Source: Funneliformis mosseae (Eukaryota > Glomeromycota > Glomeromycetes > Glomerales > Glomeraceae). From it: a stretch of DNA of 41,141 nt. The stretch covers positions 1 through 41,141 of the forward strand of contig CAJVPP010000197.1 of the NCBI GenBank assembly GCA_910592005.1, in the 5' to 3' direction. A program made the translations under genes and the position numbers. The notes below the pieces were generated by a model. That model had not been told where the DNA came from, ran no database searches, and saw nothing but the letters and a program-made list of their open reading frames with translations. This document shows positions 11,501 through 21,706 of the stretch, one piece after another. The number at the start of each line of letters is the position of its first letter. Positions within the stretch are counted from its first letter, which is position 1.

Positions 11501-12373
11501 TTTTGTTTATACCAGATATTATACTTTTTTAGTATAATACTCATTTTGGATGAAAAAGTTAATAGAGGAAAGGTTTTTTTAAATTTTTTGATTGCAAATT
11601 TATTTTCTCCTTATTTATATAAATAGATGATTGTATAACACGCAATAAAAGTTATGTAATTTTAATTTATCAGATATCAAAAGTATCTTATCATCATAAA
11701 TTTCGTCATCATCAGGTAATGATTAACAAATAAACATTCAGAGACAGAAATTCGAAAAATTACCTATTAAAAATGAGATTTGCGAACATTTTGAAAACGT
11801 TTAAGCAGGAGTAATTTATTGACATTACGGCATTAAAAAATTATCCATAATGAGAGTGTGCCTCATAGGAAGACTTTCATGTGATTAGCTGATAAGGTTA
11901 CACAAATTTTATAGTTAATATTGTAATTATTTATATATAGCACGTGATATTATTATACATAATATTAAACTGTACAAACTATTTAAACTATATTTAAAAG
12001 TTAAAATTTAATTTTAAACTTAAGTTTAAAGTTTATATATTATTAAATATAAGCTATATTAAAGTTTCTGATATTAATTTAAAATTAATATATTATAAAC
12101 TCTGAAAAAATTGAACTGCACTGTAACATACTGTAACTGTGCTATTTAATGATTATTTTGAAGAATCTAATTTTGTTTCGACATTAAAATAATTAAAATA
12201 AAAATAGTTTTTAGTTTAGCAATTTATTTTTATAATATTTATAATTAACAATTTTGTATAATTTTAATTTTTTAAACTAATTAGACTAATATAAAATCAG
12301 AAAATTATTGAGTTAAATAAAGCTGGATTACTGATTAACTAAAATCAAAATTCTTATTTATTATTTATAAATA
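11501..12373. other. AT-rich intergenic DNA between two pseudogenes
   Basis: No supported gene. It contains a CACGTG hexamer at 11941, an 18-bp perfect palindrome TTTAAACTTAAGTTTAAA at 12013-12030 inside a run of TTAAA repeats, and a short GCACTGTAAC...GTAACTGTGC-like repeat near 12116-12143. Confidence 0.5.
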
Positions 12374-15032
12374 TTATTGTGATTGAAATTTTTGCAATAC
12401 TTTTTTCAATGTAAATGTCATACATCCTACAGATTTATTTTCATTGTCGTTATCACAAAGAATATTATCATCATCCTTTTTAACTTTTATTTCGTCAAAT
12501 TGTTGCAATTGTGTTAGCAGGGACTGGATATTTTCATCAACGTTATCTTGTAAAAATGAGAGACAATATGAACACTTGAATTCATTATTATCATAACAAA
12601 CTTTATGATATATATGGTCGTAAGATAAAACTATAATCAGACCTATATGAATAGATGAAGAAATAGAACAATTAGTAGTATCACAATAATAAATGGATTT
12701 GGCTTATGCGAAGTATTGAAAACTAAAGGAAGATGACATAATTTTGCTTCTAGCATTTTCATTTACGGCTAGAATTACAATATCATTATTAGATTTCTTT
12801 TTCTTTTTTGAAGATAAATTCATAGCAACAGTCTGTAATAGAAATATTAAAGATATTTTATTGTTAAAAAAGCATACATAAATATCTGAAAAATATTATA
12901 ACAAAAAGCATGCATTTTTTTTGTTAAAATTGTAATATCTCGTGCAGAATATTCATATGCTACCCATGTTGATGTGTGTGCAAAATTCTCTCTAAAATCA
13001 TTATCATCTAGACGTAATTGGTTAATGTAACGCTCATATTTGATAATCTGTTGCGCTTCTGTATGTTTCTATGTATCTTTATGCAAAAAACTATGAAAAA
13101 TCTCAACAGTTGCATCTGAAAATTTTAAAAGTTCAGCCTTAATAACCTCTAGGATTAGATGATTATTTGACTCCCAATAAAAAATATCAGACAAAAACAT
13201 TAATGGTGTTTTATTATAATTTTGCATTGAAATCTAAGAAATATTATCTAAACCTAAAAATAAGATTCCAAATAAGCATTAAAATCGCTAAACTGAAAAA
13301 AAAATAGCATAAATATCTAAGACCAAAGAAATTATATTATAAAGAAGATCCTTCAACATGAGGTATTCGACATCTTTGCATAAGAATCCAAATTTTTTTT
13401 CAACTACTTTAGAAATTTCCTGCTAAGCACTATGAGAAATTTCTAAAAGTAGATTAATACGCCATAGTTTAGATTTTTGTATAAGAGGCCTTCGTTCTCC
13501 AAATATATTCTTATACATGGCTGAAAAAAAGACTGGTATTGAAGGAATACTAATTCTTGACTGTTTAATGAAATATGTAAAGGACCTATAATAGGAATAA
13601 AGGATAAAATTGAATTAGTAATATTTGAAGAATCATTATAAAGTAGATAATGAAAAATAGCAGTTCTAAGATAAATTTGGCCTAGCCAATCAGCAACAAT
13701 GGGAATAACCTATCCTTTTTGAATGTATTGTTTCATAGATGGAATATTTGTAACAGCATCAATTACCTTAATATATACATTTAAAGAATGTAGATTATTT
13801 TCTGTAAATCTACAAGAATAATATTCTTTATAGAATGAATAATACATTTTTCTTTCAATTTAATATCATAACTATGCACTGTTAACTCCTCTAATTTTGT
13901 ATTATCATCAACTTCACGAAATCCCTAACGTTGATTATGTGATAATTCATAAAGTATCATGAATTTATTTTCTAAATTCATTTTGATCAATTTAGCATCA
14001 ACCAGTATGGGATTATGTATATGGGGTCTTTACAATAGAAAGGGAGGAAACTCTAAAAAAATTAAAATTTTAATTTATAAGCCAAAAATATTTTTAATAC
14101 TATAATTTGTTCAGATTTATTATTAACTTATTTTTTATTTTTTTTTTTGAGTTTTCTCCCTTTCTATTGCAAAGGCCTCATATTTGATTTTAAAATTGCA
14201 TTTTGAATAGTAATTGGATTCATTAGAATTGTTATCAAATATGTCGCAGTAGATGTAGTAGTCGTATTTGGCATTCGTTTTGTATGAATGCTATAGTAAT
14301 CATCAATGTTTAATATTATCGCTCTATTTATATGTTCAGCAAGTGCAGAATTGACAGTTTTGGCATGTTCTTTGGATGCGGCAATTTTGTATCGCATAAC
14401 TGTACGAGATGTTGTAGTTATACTTAAATTTGTAAGAGTATCAATAGAATTGTTAGAAACACCAGTAGAATCCAAATATATTGTCAAATCCTTTTTTGCA
14501 TTATTGACAAACTTATTTTGAATTTCACAAAGAAAATAGCATATAAATAGAAGCTGTTTCTTTGCTCATGCCTGTGAATCCTTATTTTTTGAAGATGGAT
14601 TAGATGAAAGATACAATTCATCAAAAATAGTTTTAACTTTGCATCCTTTGCTTCCATAACTGTTTGAAATTCGTCAAATAAATATAAAGTTGATTCCTTT
14701 TCTTTATTTTTACGAGTATGTAGGATATTTGTTATAATTTCTATTGCTTTAGAAAAAGATAAAATAGAATTAGATTTAGTTTTAAGCTTATGCCGTTTCA
14801 CATTAGTTTTGACATATTCTTTAGCATGTTGCTGAAATTTAAGAAAGTTATTTGTAATAATTCCATTATAACAATTTAAACAGATTGTATCGCCTTCTTG
14901 AACATAACCCAGTAAAGTTTCACTGGCTTGACCTTTAGTCAGAACATTCTCAGTTACTCTTCTCCATTGAGTTGATTTTTTCTGACATATAGTAATTACA
15001 CAAGGTCCGGTAATAGCATTTGATAGTGACAT
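12374..15032 (-). pseudogene. Decayed multi-copy-type gene with C-terminal RING-like Cys/His motif
   Basis: A long minus frame starts MSLSNAITGPCVITICQKK and keeps an intact 182-codon stretch including GDTICLNCYNG and STLYLFDEFQTVMEAKDAK. It then shifts frame near 14600 into IYLDSTGVSNNSIDTLTNL and DDYYSIHTKR. It is interrupted by a MITE at 14022-14180 and resumes as HNPILVDAKLI. Further on it reads VIPIVADWLGQIYLRTAIF (after a TAG at a Gln position) and LHISLNSQELVFLQ. It ends with a Cys/His-rich stretch (CDTTNCS, YHKVC, CSYC) resembling a RING-type zinc site. I recognise the family only as one I associate with mycorrhizal fungi; its function is unknown. Many stops fall at Gln and Trp positions. 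Confidence 0.55.
14022..14180. mobile_element. MITE of the TGGG family, copy 1 (159 bp, TA target duplication)
   Basis: The ends TGGGGTCTTTACAATAGAAA and (complement) TGAGGCCTTTGCAATAGAAA are inverted repeats of at least 22 bp, each flanked by TA. The interior shares TTTGTTCAGATTTA and a TTAACTTATTTTTTATTTTT block with the copy at 27063-27195. It sits in the coding frame of the pseudogene at 12374-15032. Removing the element plus one TA rejoins that frame as ...KSNIHNP..., so the insertion is young relative to loss of frame at this point. Tc1/mariner-type by target site; no transposase is present. Confidence 0.85.
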
Positions 15033-15734
15033 TGCCTTCTAAGTAAAGTACTTTAAGGATTCTGATTATTTTTTGATTATTTTACACAGCGAACCTTGAC
15101 GGTCTTTTAAAACTGAAAATGAAATTTTTTTTGTGATACACTAATGATAATATCATAAATTAAAAAAGTACTTTAAACTGTATAAATTCAATTGAATATG
15201 ATCGGCCAATCACGTGAAAGTCCTCCTATAAAGGGAGGGGTGTAGACCCTAATCGTCCAACCCCATGTATAAATAAATATTTAAAGTATATATCACGTGA
15301 CATACAGTTACCCTCCCTAGGTTAAGGATGCCCCTTAATAAATAGTAAAAAAATTATTTGATTATAATCACGTGTCCAAGGATTTTTTATAGAGTTCAAA
15401 ATAATATAAAACTGATCAAGTTGATAAATTTCTTTTTTATTAAAATTTTTATTATTATTAAAATTAAAAAGTTTTTTGCATTATTTGCATTGTCCATCAT
15501 CAAATTAACCTTTGCTATATTATACCTAAAAAAAAAAAAAAAAATAATAATAAATATCAAAGTCCAATAAATAATTCCTTTATTCCTCCTATTTTTATTT
15601 TATTTTATTTTTTAACCATTTAATAACTTACCTATGATTAAATTAAATTATTAGCTGTTCACTATTCATCCAAACTTTCATTATCATAACTTCTCCAAAG
15701 ATCATCTTCTTGGAATTTAAATAAATTTTTGCAA
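15033..15734. other. Intergenic region with three CACGTG hexamers
   Basis: No supported gene; short open frames here are low-complexity. CACGTG occurs at 15211, 15294 and 15369, the first directly after CCAAT. A small hairpin CCTCC/GGAGG with a TATAAAG loop lies at 15222-15238. The region separates the pseudogene graveyard from the 3' end of the Mg2+ transporter gene. Confidence 0.5.
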
Positions 15735-17800
15735 TTACATCAATCCAACCTTTCTGAATAAAACAGTTCCAAATACTCCGATTGCAATAAGCACACTAAA
15801 TATACTGAAAAACCATGCAACATTTTCGACATTTTGACCAGGTACTTGAACATTCATTCCAAACAAACCTGAAGAAAAAATTTTTAATATTTATATAATA
15901 AAAATAAAATAAGATAAATAAAAAGTACATACCTGTAATAACATTCATTGGTAACAAAATGGTACCAAAAACAGTCATTCGATTTAAAACTTCATTAGTC
16001 TTGTTACTCAATTGTGTGATTTCAATTGATATTTGAGCAAGATAGTTGGAATGTGCACGTGACAACATTGTTTCATAATGATTAAGATTCTGCAACATAG
16101 TGATAAGATGATCTAGAATAATATTAATAGTTTTTTTAAATTTTGCGAATTTTTTTTTTTTTAAAAAAAATGGAAATCCTAGACGTTACGTTATTAATAT
16201 ACCTTGAATATCACCCAGGTAGAGGCTCACATCTCCAGGTCCATTTTTATCGCTATCATTAACCAATAATTTATCGTCACACCTTTTAATTAATCCTTTA
16301 ATAACGTCGACTTTGGTTCCCAACATCTTTGATAACATCGTAACCATCTTACGGCATAATCCTATTCTCACCAACATGTCTTGCCGTTCCGAGTTTTTAA
16401 GCACCATGACAAGTTGATCAATTGCATCGGATTCAAATTCCACCTTATGAATTAAAGGTGCAAAATAATCCGTAATATCATCCATTATAGCATAATTTAT
16501 CCAATCTAGTAGAAAAGTAGAAATAAGATTTATGATTATAATATGAATAAAGATAATTAATCTTATACTATAACCAACCAACCGGGCGTAACTGTGATGA
16601 AATCTTTCAAGTGTCGTATCCTATTCCTAACATTATGTTGATGTGGTGTTGGTTGAAAATGAAACTCAAAAATGTAAAAATAAAAATTAATTTTATATTA
16701 TATTTATTGTTTCGCACATACTATAAATTCCATTTTTTTTTTAAAAAAAAAAAAACTACTTACTGACAAAATTCCTTCTCTCATGACAACATTATACATA
16801 TTAACGGGCTCAACTTCAGCCGTGTTTACATTATTATCATGAGATTTAAAGCTAATAAAATAATAATTTTTGAAAACTTCACATTTCTCTCGTGATTCCT
16901 CGGTTTCAATATCTTCCATTGTCAATGGATGAATATGGAAAATCTAATGAATTTGAAATTTTTATAAATAACATGGTTCAAATTATCATTATTGAAAAAA
17001 AAAAAAAAGACAAATATCACACCGAGCTTAAGATTCTCATCTCTGAATCAGTTGGTGCAAGGACGTCAAGCCAAAAAATCCCTTGCTTTAATAACTCGGT
17101 CATTGTTTTACCCTCAGGTGAAATTTCTGCAAGTGACTTTGCTTTGATGGTTCCTGATGCTACAGAATAAAAAACAAATCGATAATCCTCTCTTATTTCG
17201 TTAAAGTTCTGGAATTTAAAAAAATTAACATGAAATTCATGATTGAAAACTACAAATTTTCAATTAATTTATTTAGATAACCACCTTAATTCTTTCACTA
17301 AATTCACTAACTCTTCTTAATGATAATTTTCTCGGTTCACTTTCTACAGGCGAAAGACATTGATCCTTGTCATTTTTATTTAAAAGCTTTTCTCCTCTAA
17401 TATATTCTTCCAATGCTTCGTAATCAAAACCGTCACTTTTAGCAATTCTTAATGGATAGCAGACATCTTCTTCGGCATTAGAAAGTTTTCTAGTTAAATT
17501 ATATGAAGTGGTATGATCCCCCAAAAATGATTCTTCGTCGTTTCCATTCTCATTGTTAGCAGCTATGTCAACTACAAAATCATGAATTGGCGTTGATAAT
17601 CGAAGTTTTGGTTTATCATTTGAATTTTCATCACTTTTGGTTGAAGAGTTCGGAGTTGATTCCTCGACATGTTTTTCTTTTTCATTTTGCGATTGTTGTG
17701 AAGGTGACGGCGGTGGTGGAATAGGTGGAATATTTTCTGATTTTTGTGTGGGAAGTGTGGGAGGTGTACTATTATTATTATTTTGATCAATTCCTGACAT
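15735..17800 (-). CDS. CorA-type Mg2+ transporter (Alr/Mnr2-like), 7 exons, 526 aa
   Basis: Moves Mg2+ across a membrane as a CorA-family channel, in fungi at the plasma membrane or vacuole. Exons on the minus strand: 17800-17285, 17208-17023, 16943-16764, 16664-16583, 16505-16203, 16112-15933 and 15868-15735. All introns are GT-AG and frame is kept throughout. The N-terminus (about 1-60) is Pro/Ser/Asn-rich and disordered. The CorA cytoplasmic domain follows with GIFWLDVLAPTDSEM, HPLTMEDIETEESREK and VTPDWINYAIMDDITDYFAP. A long helix leads to TM1, the signature GMN motif at residues 486-488 (LFGMNVQVPG) and TM2 (about 498-519), ending FRKVGLM. This is the complete family layout with a short C-terminus. 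The length suits the smaller fungal CorA proteins; Alr1 itself is longer. Introns 3 and 5 carry T(n)A(n) dyads. Confidence 0.93.
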
Positions 17801-18107
17801 GATTATAATTTAAAAAGGTTGTATAAATAATGTATATAAATAAAACACCAGAAAAAAAAAAATTTGATTTTTATTCAACTACATAAGTTGGTATCAGATT
17901 ATACAAGAATTTTATTGAGGTTTGTTTTTTAGATATCTCAAAAATAACCGAAATATAAATAAATGCAAAAATATTTCATGTATGAGGTAGATCAATAGAT
18001 ACAAATTTAAATTTGCTAATTAAAACCTGTTACGACAAAAATCTTTTTTAAGGAGTATCGTAACACCAATGTCTTTTTTACAGTAAAAGCAAAAATTGTA
18101 TAATCAA

Positions 18108-19861
18108 CTAATCCTCTTCCATTCTATCACCGCTATGGTCATCGGCATTTTCGTCGTCATTGTGATCTCTTTGTCGTCTGCCCGCTTGCTCCTGAACAGC
18201 GCGAAGAAACGCCTCCACGCCTGAAAACGGTATGAATTAAATATTCTAATTAATGCCGATTAACAAATTGACCAATAAAAACTTACCATTTCCGGCTGAT
18301 GGATCTAAACCCAATTGAGTCAGCAAAGGTCCTAATTGGCCCGATTGTAAAGCCATGCTTAAAGATTGTAATGCCTGACGCAATGATAAATGACGTTATT
18401 TATATGGATAAGATTCACGGAGACCCCTTTAAAGAAAATTTACCTGAGCAAATTGTGGACTGTTAACAACAGCACTTAATTCTTCAGGCGATCTTTCAAT
18501 ATTGGATGGTAGATGAGGAAATAGAGCTAACGTTCAATCAGAAATTAATATATATAAATTAATAAATAAATCACATTAATCGATAACCAAACCTGATGAT
18601 ATTTCTGGATTATTTAATAAGGGTCCAATAGCATTGGGTGATAGAACATCTTGCAGATTTACGTCTACACAAATAAATTAAAATATATAATATATTTTTA
18701 AGGAAAATTATTTATCATACAAATCATTTTCATAAACACTAACCAGGCCTCGTTCCTCCCTCTAATAAAATAAAAAATCAAAGGTTTTCAATTAAAACTT
18801 TCAACAAAGGAATTTTTTTTAAAACACAAGAAAACGTACCTGGGTTTTGTATACTTGGCAAAACATTTCTCAAGCTACCTAATTGTTCCAATTGTTCGGG
18901 AGTAAAACCAGTGTTTTGTTCAGTTGTCTGTGCACCAGAACCAGCTTCTGAAGTCGCAGCTGTGGCAGATTGTGGCTCGCTGGCAGGAGTAGTTGACGTG
19001 ATGGGAAGCCCACTAATCAAAAAGAGAACTCATTAATTGTTTTATGAATTACCGCATCATACAAATATCGCTTACCCTAATCCGCCTTGAAGTAATTGCA
19101 ACAACTGCTCTTGATCCACTCCAAACCCCAAATCATCCATATTTCGAAAAGGACTACCTAATTGACCTGCATTATTTTGTTGTCTACTTTCCGCTAATCC
19201 ACCTTGGGGATCGTTAATTAATCGATTCAACTTTGCAACGTTTTCTTCATCCTTTTCATCTTTTGCATCTTGCATCCAATAAAATAATTTACGGGAAGAT
19301 GATTTGAAATTAAGTATATATACACGACCAGTTGTACATTGATCTACTCGAATAAATTCGGCTTCATCAGGGAAGAGAATGAAATCCTAAATTATAAAAG
19401 AGAAATTAATTAACAAATGATAACCATGTAATTTTTTTTTATTTTTTAATAAATAAATAAATAGAGGATTGAAACTTTTATTTGTGATAATCTTACATCC
19501 TCCACGGTATTGGCTTTTCTATCTTTCCAGAAGAAATGCATCAATTGATCTTCACCCTGTCAGAAAAATAAAGACTTGTTCAAGTACGAAATCTTCATAT
19601 AAAGTCAACATCAGTTTACTCACCTGATCCATGTATATGAGTCTAATACACGTGAAAGAGATAAAATAACAAGGTAATTTATAATAAATTTGTAAAGATT
19701 AACCAAAGAACACTGACACAAGTTGAATTGAAGCATACTCACCCCTTTCTTTCGTCAGCCTTCAACCAATTCGAGCCTTCCTCTCGTTTAAGTTTCCCGG
19801 CTTTGAATTCGACAGGATACTTTCTTCGAGGTACCGGAGTTGGAAACAAAGATGTGGCCAT
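18108..19861 (-). CDS. RPN13: Proteasomal ubiquitin receptor Rpn13/ADRM1, 10 exons, 351 aa
   Basis: Binds ubiquitin and the 19S base (Rpn2) through its Pru domain, and the deubiquitinase Uch37 through its DEUBAD domain. Minus-strand exons: 19861-19743, 19642-19624, 19556-19497, 19386-19076, 19012-18840, 18761-18744, 18664-18593, 18526-18444, 18374-18287 and 18220-18108. Two are tiny (19 and 18 nt). The Pru domain (about 10-125) shows YPVEFKAGKLKREEG, HFFWKDRKANTVEDDFILFP and GRVYILNFKSSSRKLFYWMQ. A Gln/Gly/Ser/Thr linker follows, then DEUBAD (about 230-325) with SPEELSAVVNSPQFAQAL and SGQLGPLLTQLGL. The tail is acidic (MEED). The DEUBAD is present as in human ADRM1, unlike budding yeast Rpn13. 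The start is fixed by MATSLFPTPVPRRKYP just before the Pru fold. Confidence 0.95.
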
Positions 19862-19902
19862 TATTGGTTTTCTTAAAGAAAAAATGGTTTGAATTCAAAT
19901 TG

Positions 19903-19933
19903 AGCGGCAAATATTGAGTTTTCATGTGGCAAA
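19903..19933 (+). promoter_or_regulatory. Two PACE-like sites upstream of RPN13
   Basis: TGTGGCAAA (19925-19933) matches 8 of 9 bases of the proteasome-associated control element GGTGGCAAA, the Rpn4 site in yeast. AGCGGCAAA (19903-19911) matches 7 of 9. Both are within about 75 bp of the RPN13 start codon. Two CACGTG boxes lie slightly further out (19951 and 20003). The match is seen directly; use by an Rpn4-type factor in this fungus is inference. Confidence 0.4.
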
Positions 19934-20518
19934 AAGTGATACGTATAAATCACGTGAAATAAATCTAACCAAAATCGTTGAATTTTATTTTTTAATTTAT
20001 AACACGTGACACAAATGCAGGAAATAAATGTATATAATTTTGCTTGTTCTTTTTCGTCAAGGAAAAAAATAATAATTATTATAATAAATGACACTTCAAT
20101 GTGAATAGAAATATGATTGTTGCAATACGCGATAATTATTACATCAATAAATTTTTGATATCATGAATTAATGATATCTGTATCTAAAAAAAAAATAATT
20201 ATTATTAAGCTAAAATATTTTATTTATTTATTTAATTTTTTTTTTTTTTTCCAAGTACACAAAAAATGTTGTACTATATATTATTTCTAGCCAATCCATC
20301 ATAAAGAAAAAAATAAAATAAATTTTTTTTTTTGACAAAAAAAAAAAATGAATGAAATAAAAATAATAAATTGAAATTGTTTTACGCACCATTTAAAAAA
20401 TTTACATATCCCAATGATTTCAGCATAAAATAAAAAAAAAAATTGTTCTTGCAATTGATTAATTACCCATCTTGTAAATACAAATAATAAATCAGCTCTA
20501 ATTTATAAGGATTATTAA
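19934..20518. other. RPN13 upstream region and MATH-BTB 3' flank
   Basis: About 0.6 kb of AT-rich DNA with long A and T runs. CACGTG is present at 19951 and 20003. No other gene is supported. Confidence 0.5.
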
Positions 20519-21706
20519 TTATTTTCGGCTTGATTCATGCACGCCAAAGATTTTAGCAGATATCAATTCTTCTATCCAATCAATATTTCCGCAACCGACG
20601 ACACGTTGCATATTCTCTGTACTTTTAAGTTCCTCCCACCTCGTTGTCGCGAATCCCATAGCAGCAGATTTCAAACATGTATCACCCATCTGCCATCCCA
20701 ACAGCAGGATTTCATCCCAATTATCAACATTCACATCTTCCGCGATTCGATTAGCAAGTAATTTCCCAAAGGTTTCTAAACCAAGCATATCTGCTTTCAT
20801 ATATGCAGATTTGAGAGTATCCAATTCCAGATTTTCTTCTAATTTTCCCGTATAAAGATAAAACATCACGCACCTAAAAATCTCATAATCAATTTCCTTG
20901 ATGGGAATTATTTTATTGCGACCTTCTACCCATTGTCCGCTTAACAAAGATTCAAAATATTTCGACTGCGAAGCTAGAATTATACGATGTGCCCTAATCC
21001 TTGACCCACATGTAAAGGTGAATTCAACGTCACAAAATCGATCATCATCAAAATATCGAGGAATTTGAGTAGCTAATGGGAATTCACCATGTGGCATATC
21101 TGTTGAAGATGCTAATAATGCAGCATTTTCTTCATTTGTGATGCGAACTCTCACTATCAGATCAAATTTGCTCGTTGGATCTGGATAAACTTCCGACAAT
21201 TTTAAAAATTGCCTTCGTCCAAACACCTGATCAGATCCAAAACCAAATCTCGTCTTTGAGAATTTTTCATTTTTCAGTAAAACTGGGGTTGGAGTGACCG
21301 AACCTAACGCAGAAGAACTACATATTGAAGATTCTAAACGATATACTTCAAAGGCATACGTTCGTTCCCTTCCTGACGAATTTCCATCCCTCTCAAGATC
21401 CGTTGGAATAGCCTTTAAAAATAATCCCAAATAATTTTTATCAGTTTGTGAAACTCCATTCGGATACATGCACATTCGCCATAAATAATCCGAAGAATCT
21501 AATCCAACACCTTTTTGTTGAGGATTATTCGGTTCGACAAAACTATCACTATAAAACCATCTTCCAGTTGGATATAAATCTGCTACTTCATGATAATCCC
21601 TAACGGTCCAAGTAAAAGTAAATTGGTCAGGTGTTGCCAACTTGTTATTCTGTTGAGGTTGCTCTGCCGCGTGCCGACTCTGCTGAAAAAGCCATTTCAT
21701 ACTCAT
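20519..21706 (-). CDS. MATH-BTB/POZ protein (speckle-type POZ-like), 395 aa, intronless
   Basis: Likely substrate adaptor for a Cullin-3 ubiquitin ligase: the MATH-like part binds substrate and BTB binds Cul3. An N-terminal MATH-like region (about 27-195) opens with FTFTWTVRDYHEVADLYPTG and includes NYLGLFLKAIPT. The BTB domain (about 220-322) has DDDRFCDVEFTF, RAHRIILASQSKYFESLLSG and YLYTGKLEENLELDTLKSAY. A BACK-like helical tail follows (about 325-385). The gene is a single uninterrupted exon, unlike its neighbours. MSMKW is the first Met; a second Met two codons on is also possible. BTB genes are strongly expanded in mycorrhizal fungi, so this is probably one of many paralogues. The substrate is unknown. 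It lies head-away from RPN13 and the two do not share a promoter. Confidence 0.9.
   Translation of the reverse strand: MSMKWLFQQSRHAAEQPQQNNKLATPDQFTFTWTVRDYHEVADLYPTGRWFYSDSFVEPNNPQQKGVGLDSSDYLWRMCMYPNGVSQTDKNYLGLFLKAIPTDLERDGNSSGRERTYAFEVYRLESSICSSSALGSVTPTPVLLKNEKFSKTRFGFGSDQVFGRRQFLKLSEVYPDPTSKFDLIVRVRITNEENAALLASSTDMPHGEFPLATQIPRYFDDDRFCDVEFTFTCGSRIRAHRIILASQSKYFESLLSGQWVEGRNKIIPIKEIDYEIFRCVMFYLYTGKLEENLELDTLKSAYMKADMLGLETFGKLLANRIAEDVNVDNWDEILLLGWQMGDTCLKSAAMGFATTRWEELKSTENMQRVVGCGNIDWIEELISAKIFGVHESSRK

Noticed and set aside
14306..14521. Plus-strand open frame opposite the zinc-finger pseudogene
   Set aside because: It is antisense to the recognisable minus-strand coding blocks and has no support of its own.
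15358..15570. 70-codon frame of Ile, Lys and Phe
   Set aside because: Low-complexity A/T DNA including a run of A; no protein features.
20537..20761. Plus-strand frame inside the MATH-BTB gene
   Set aside because: Shadow of a well-supported minus-strand gene.
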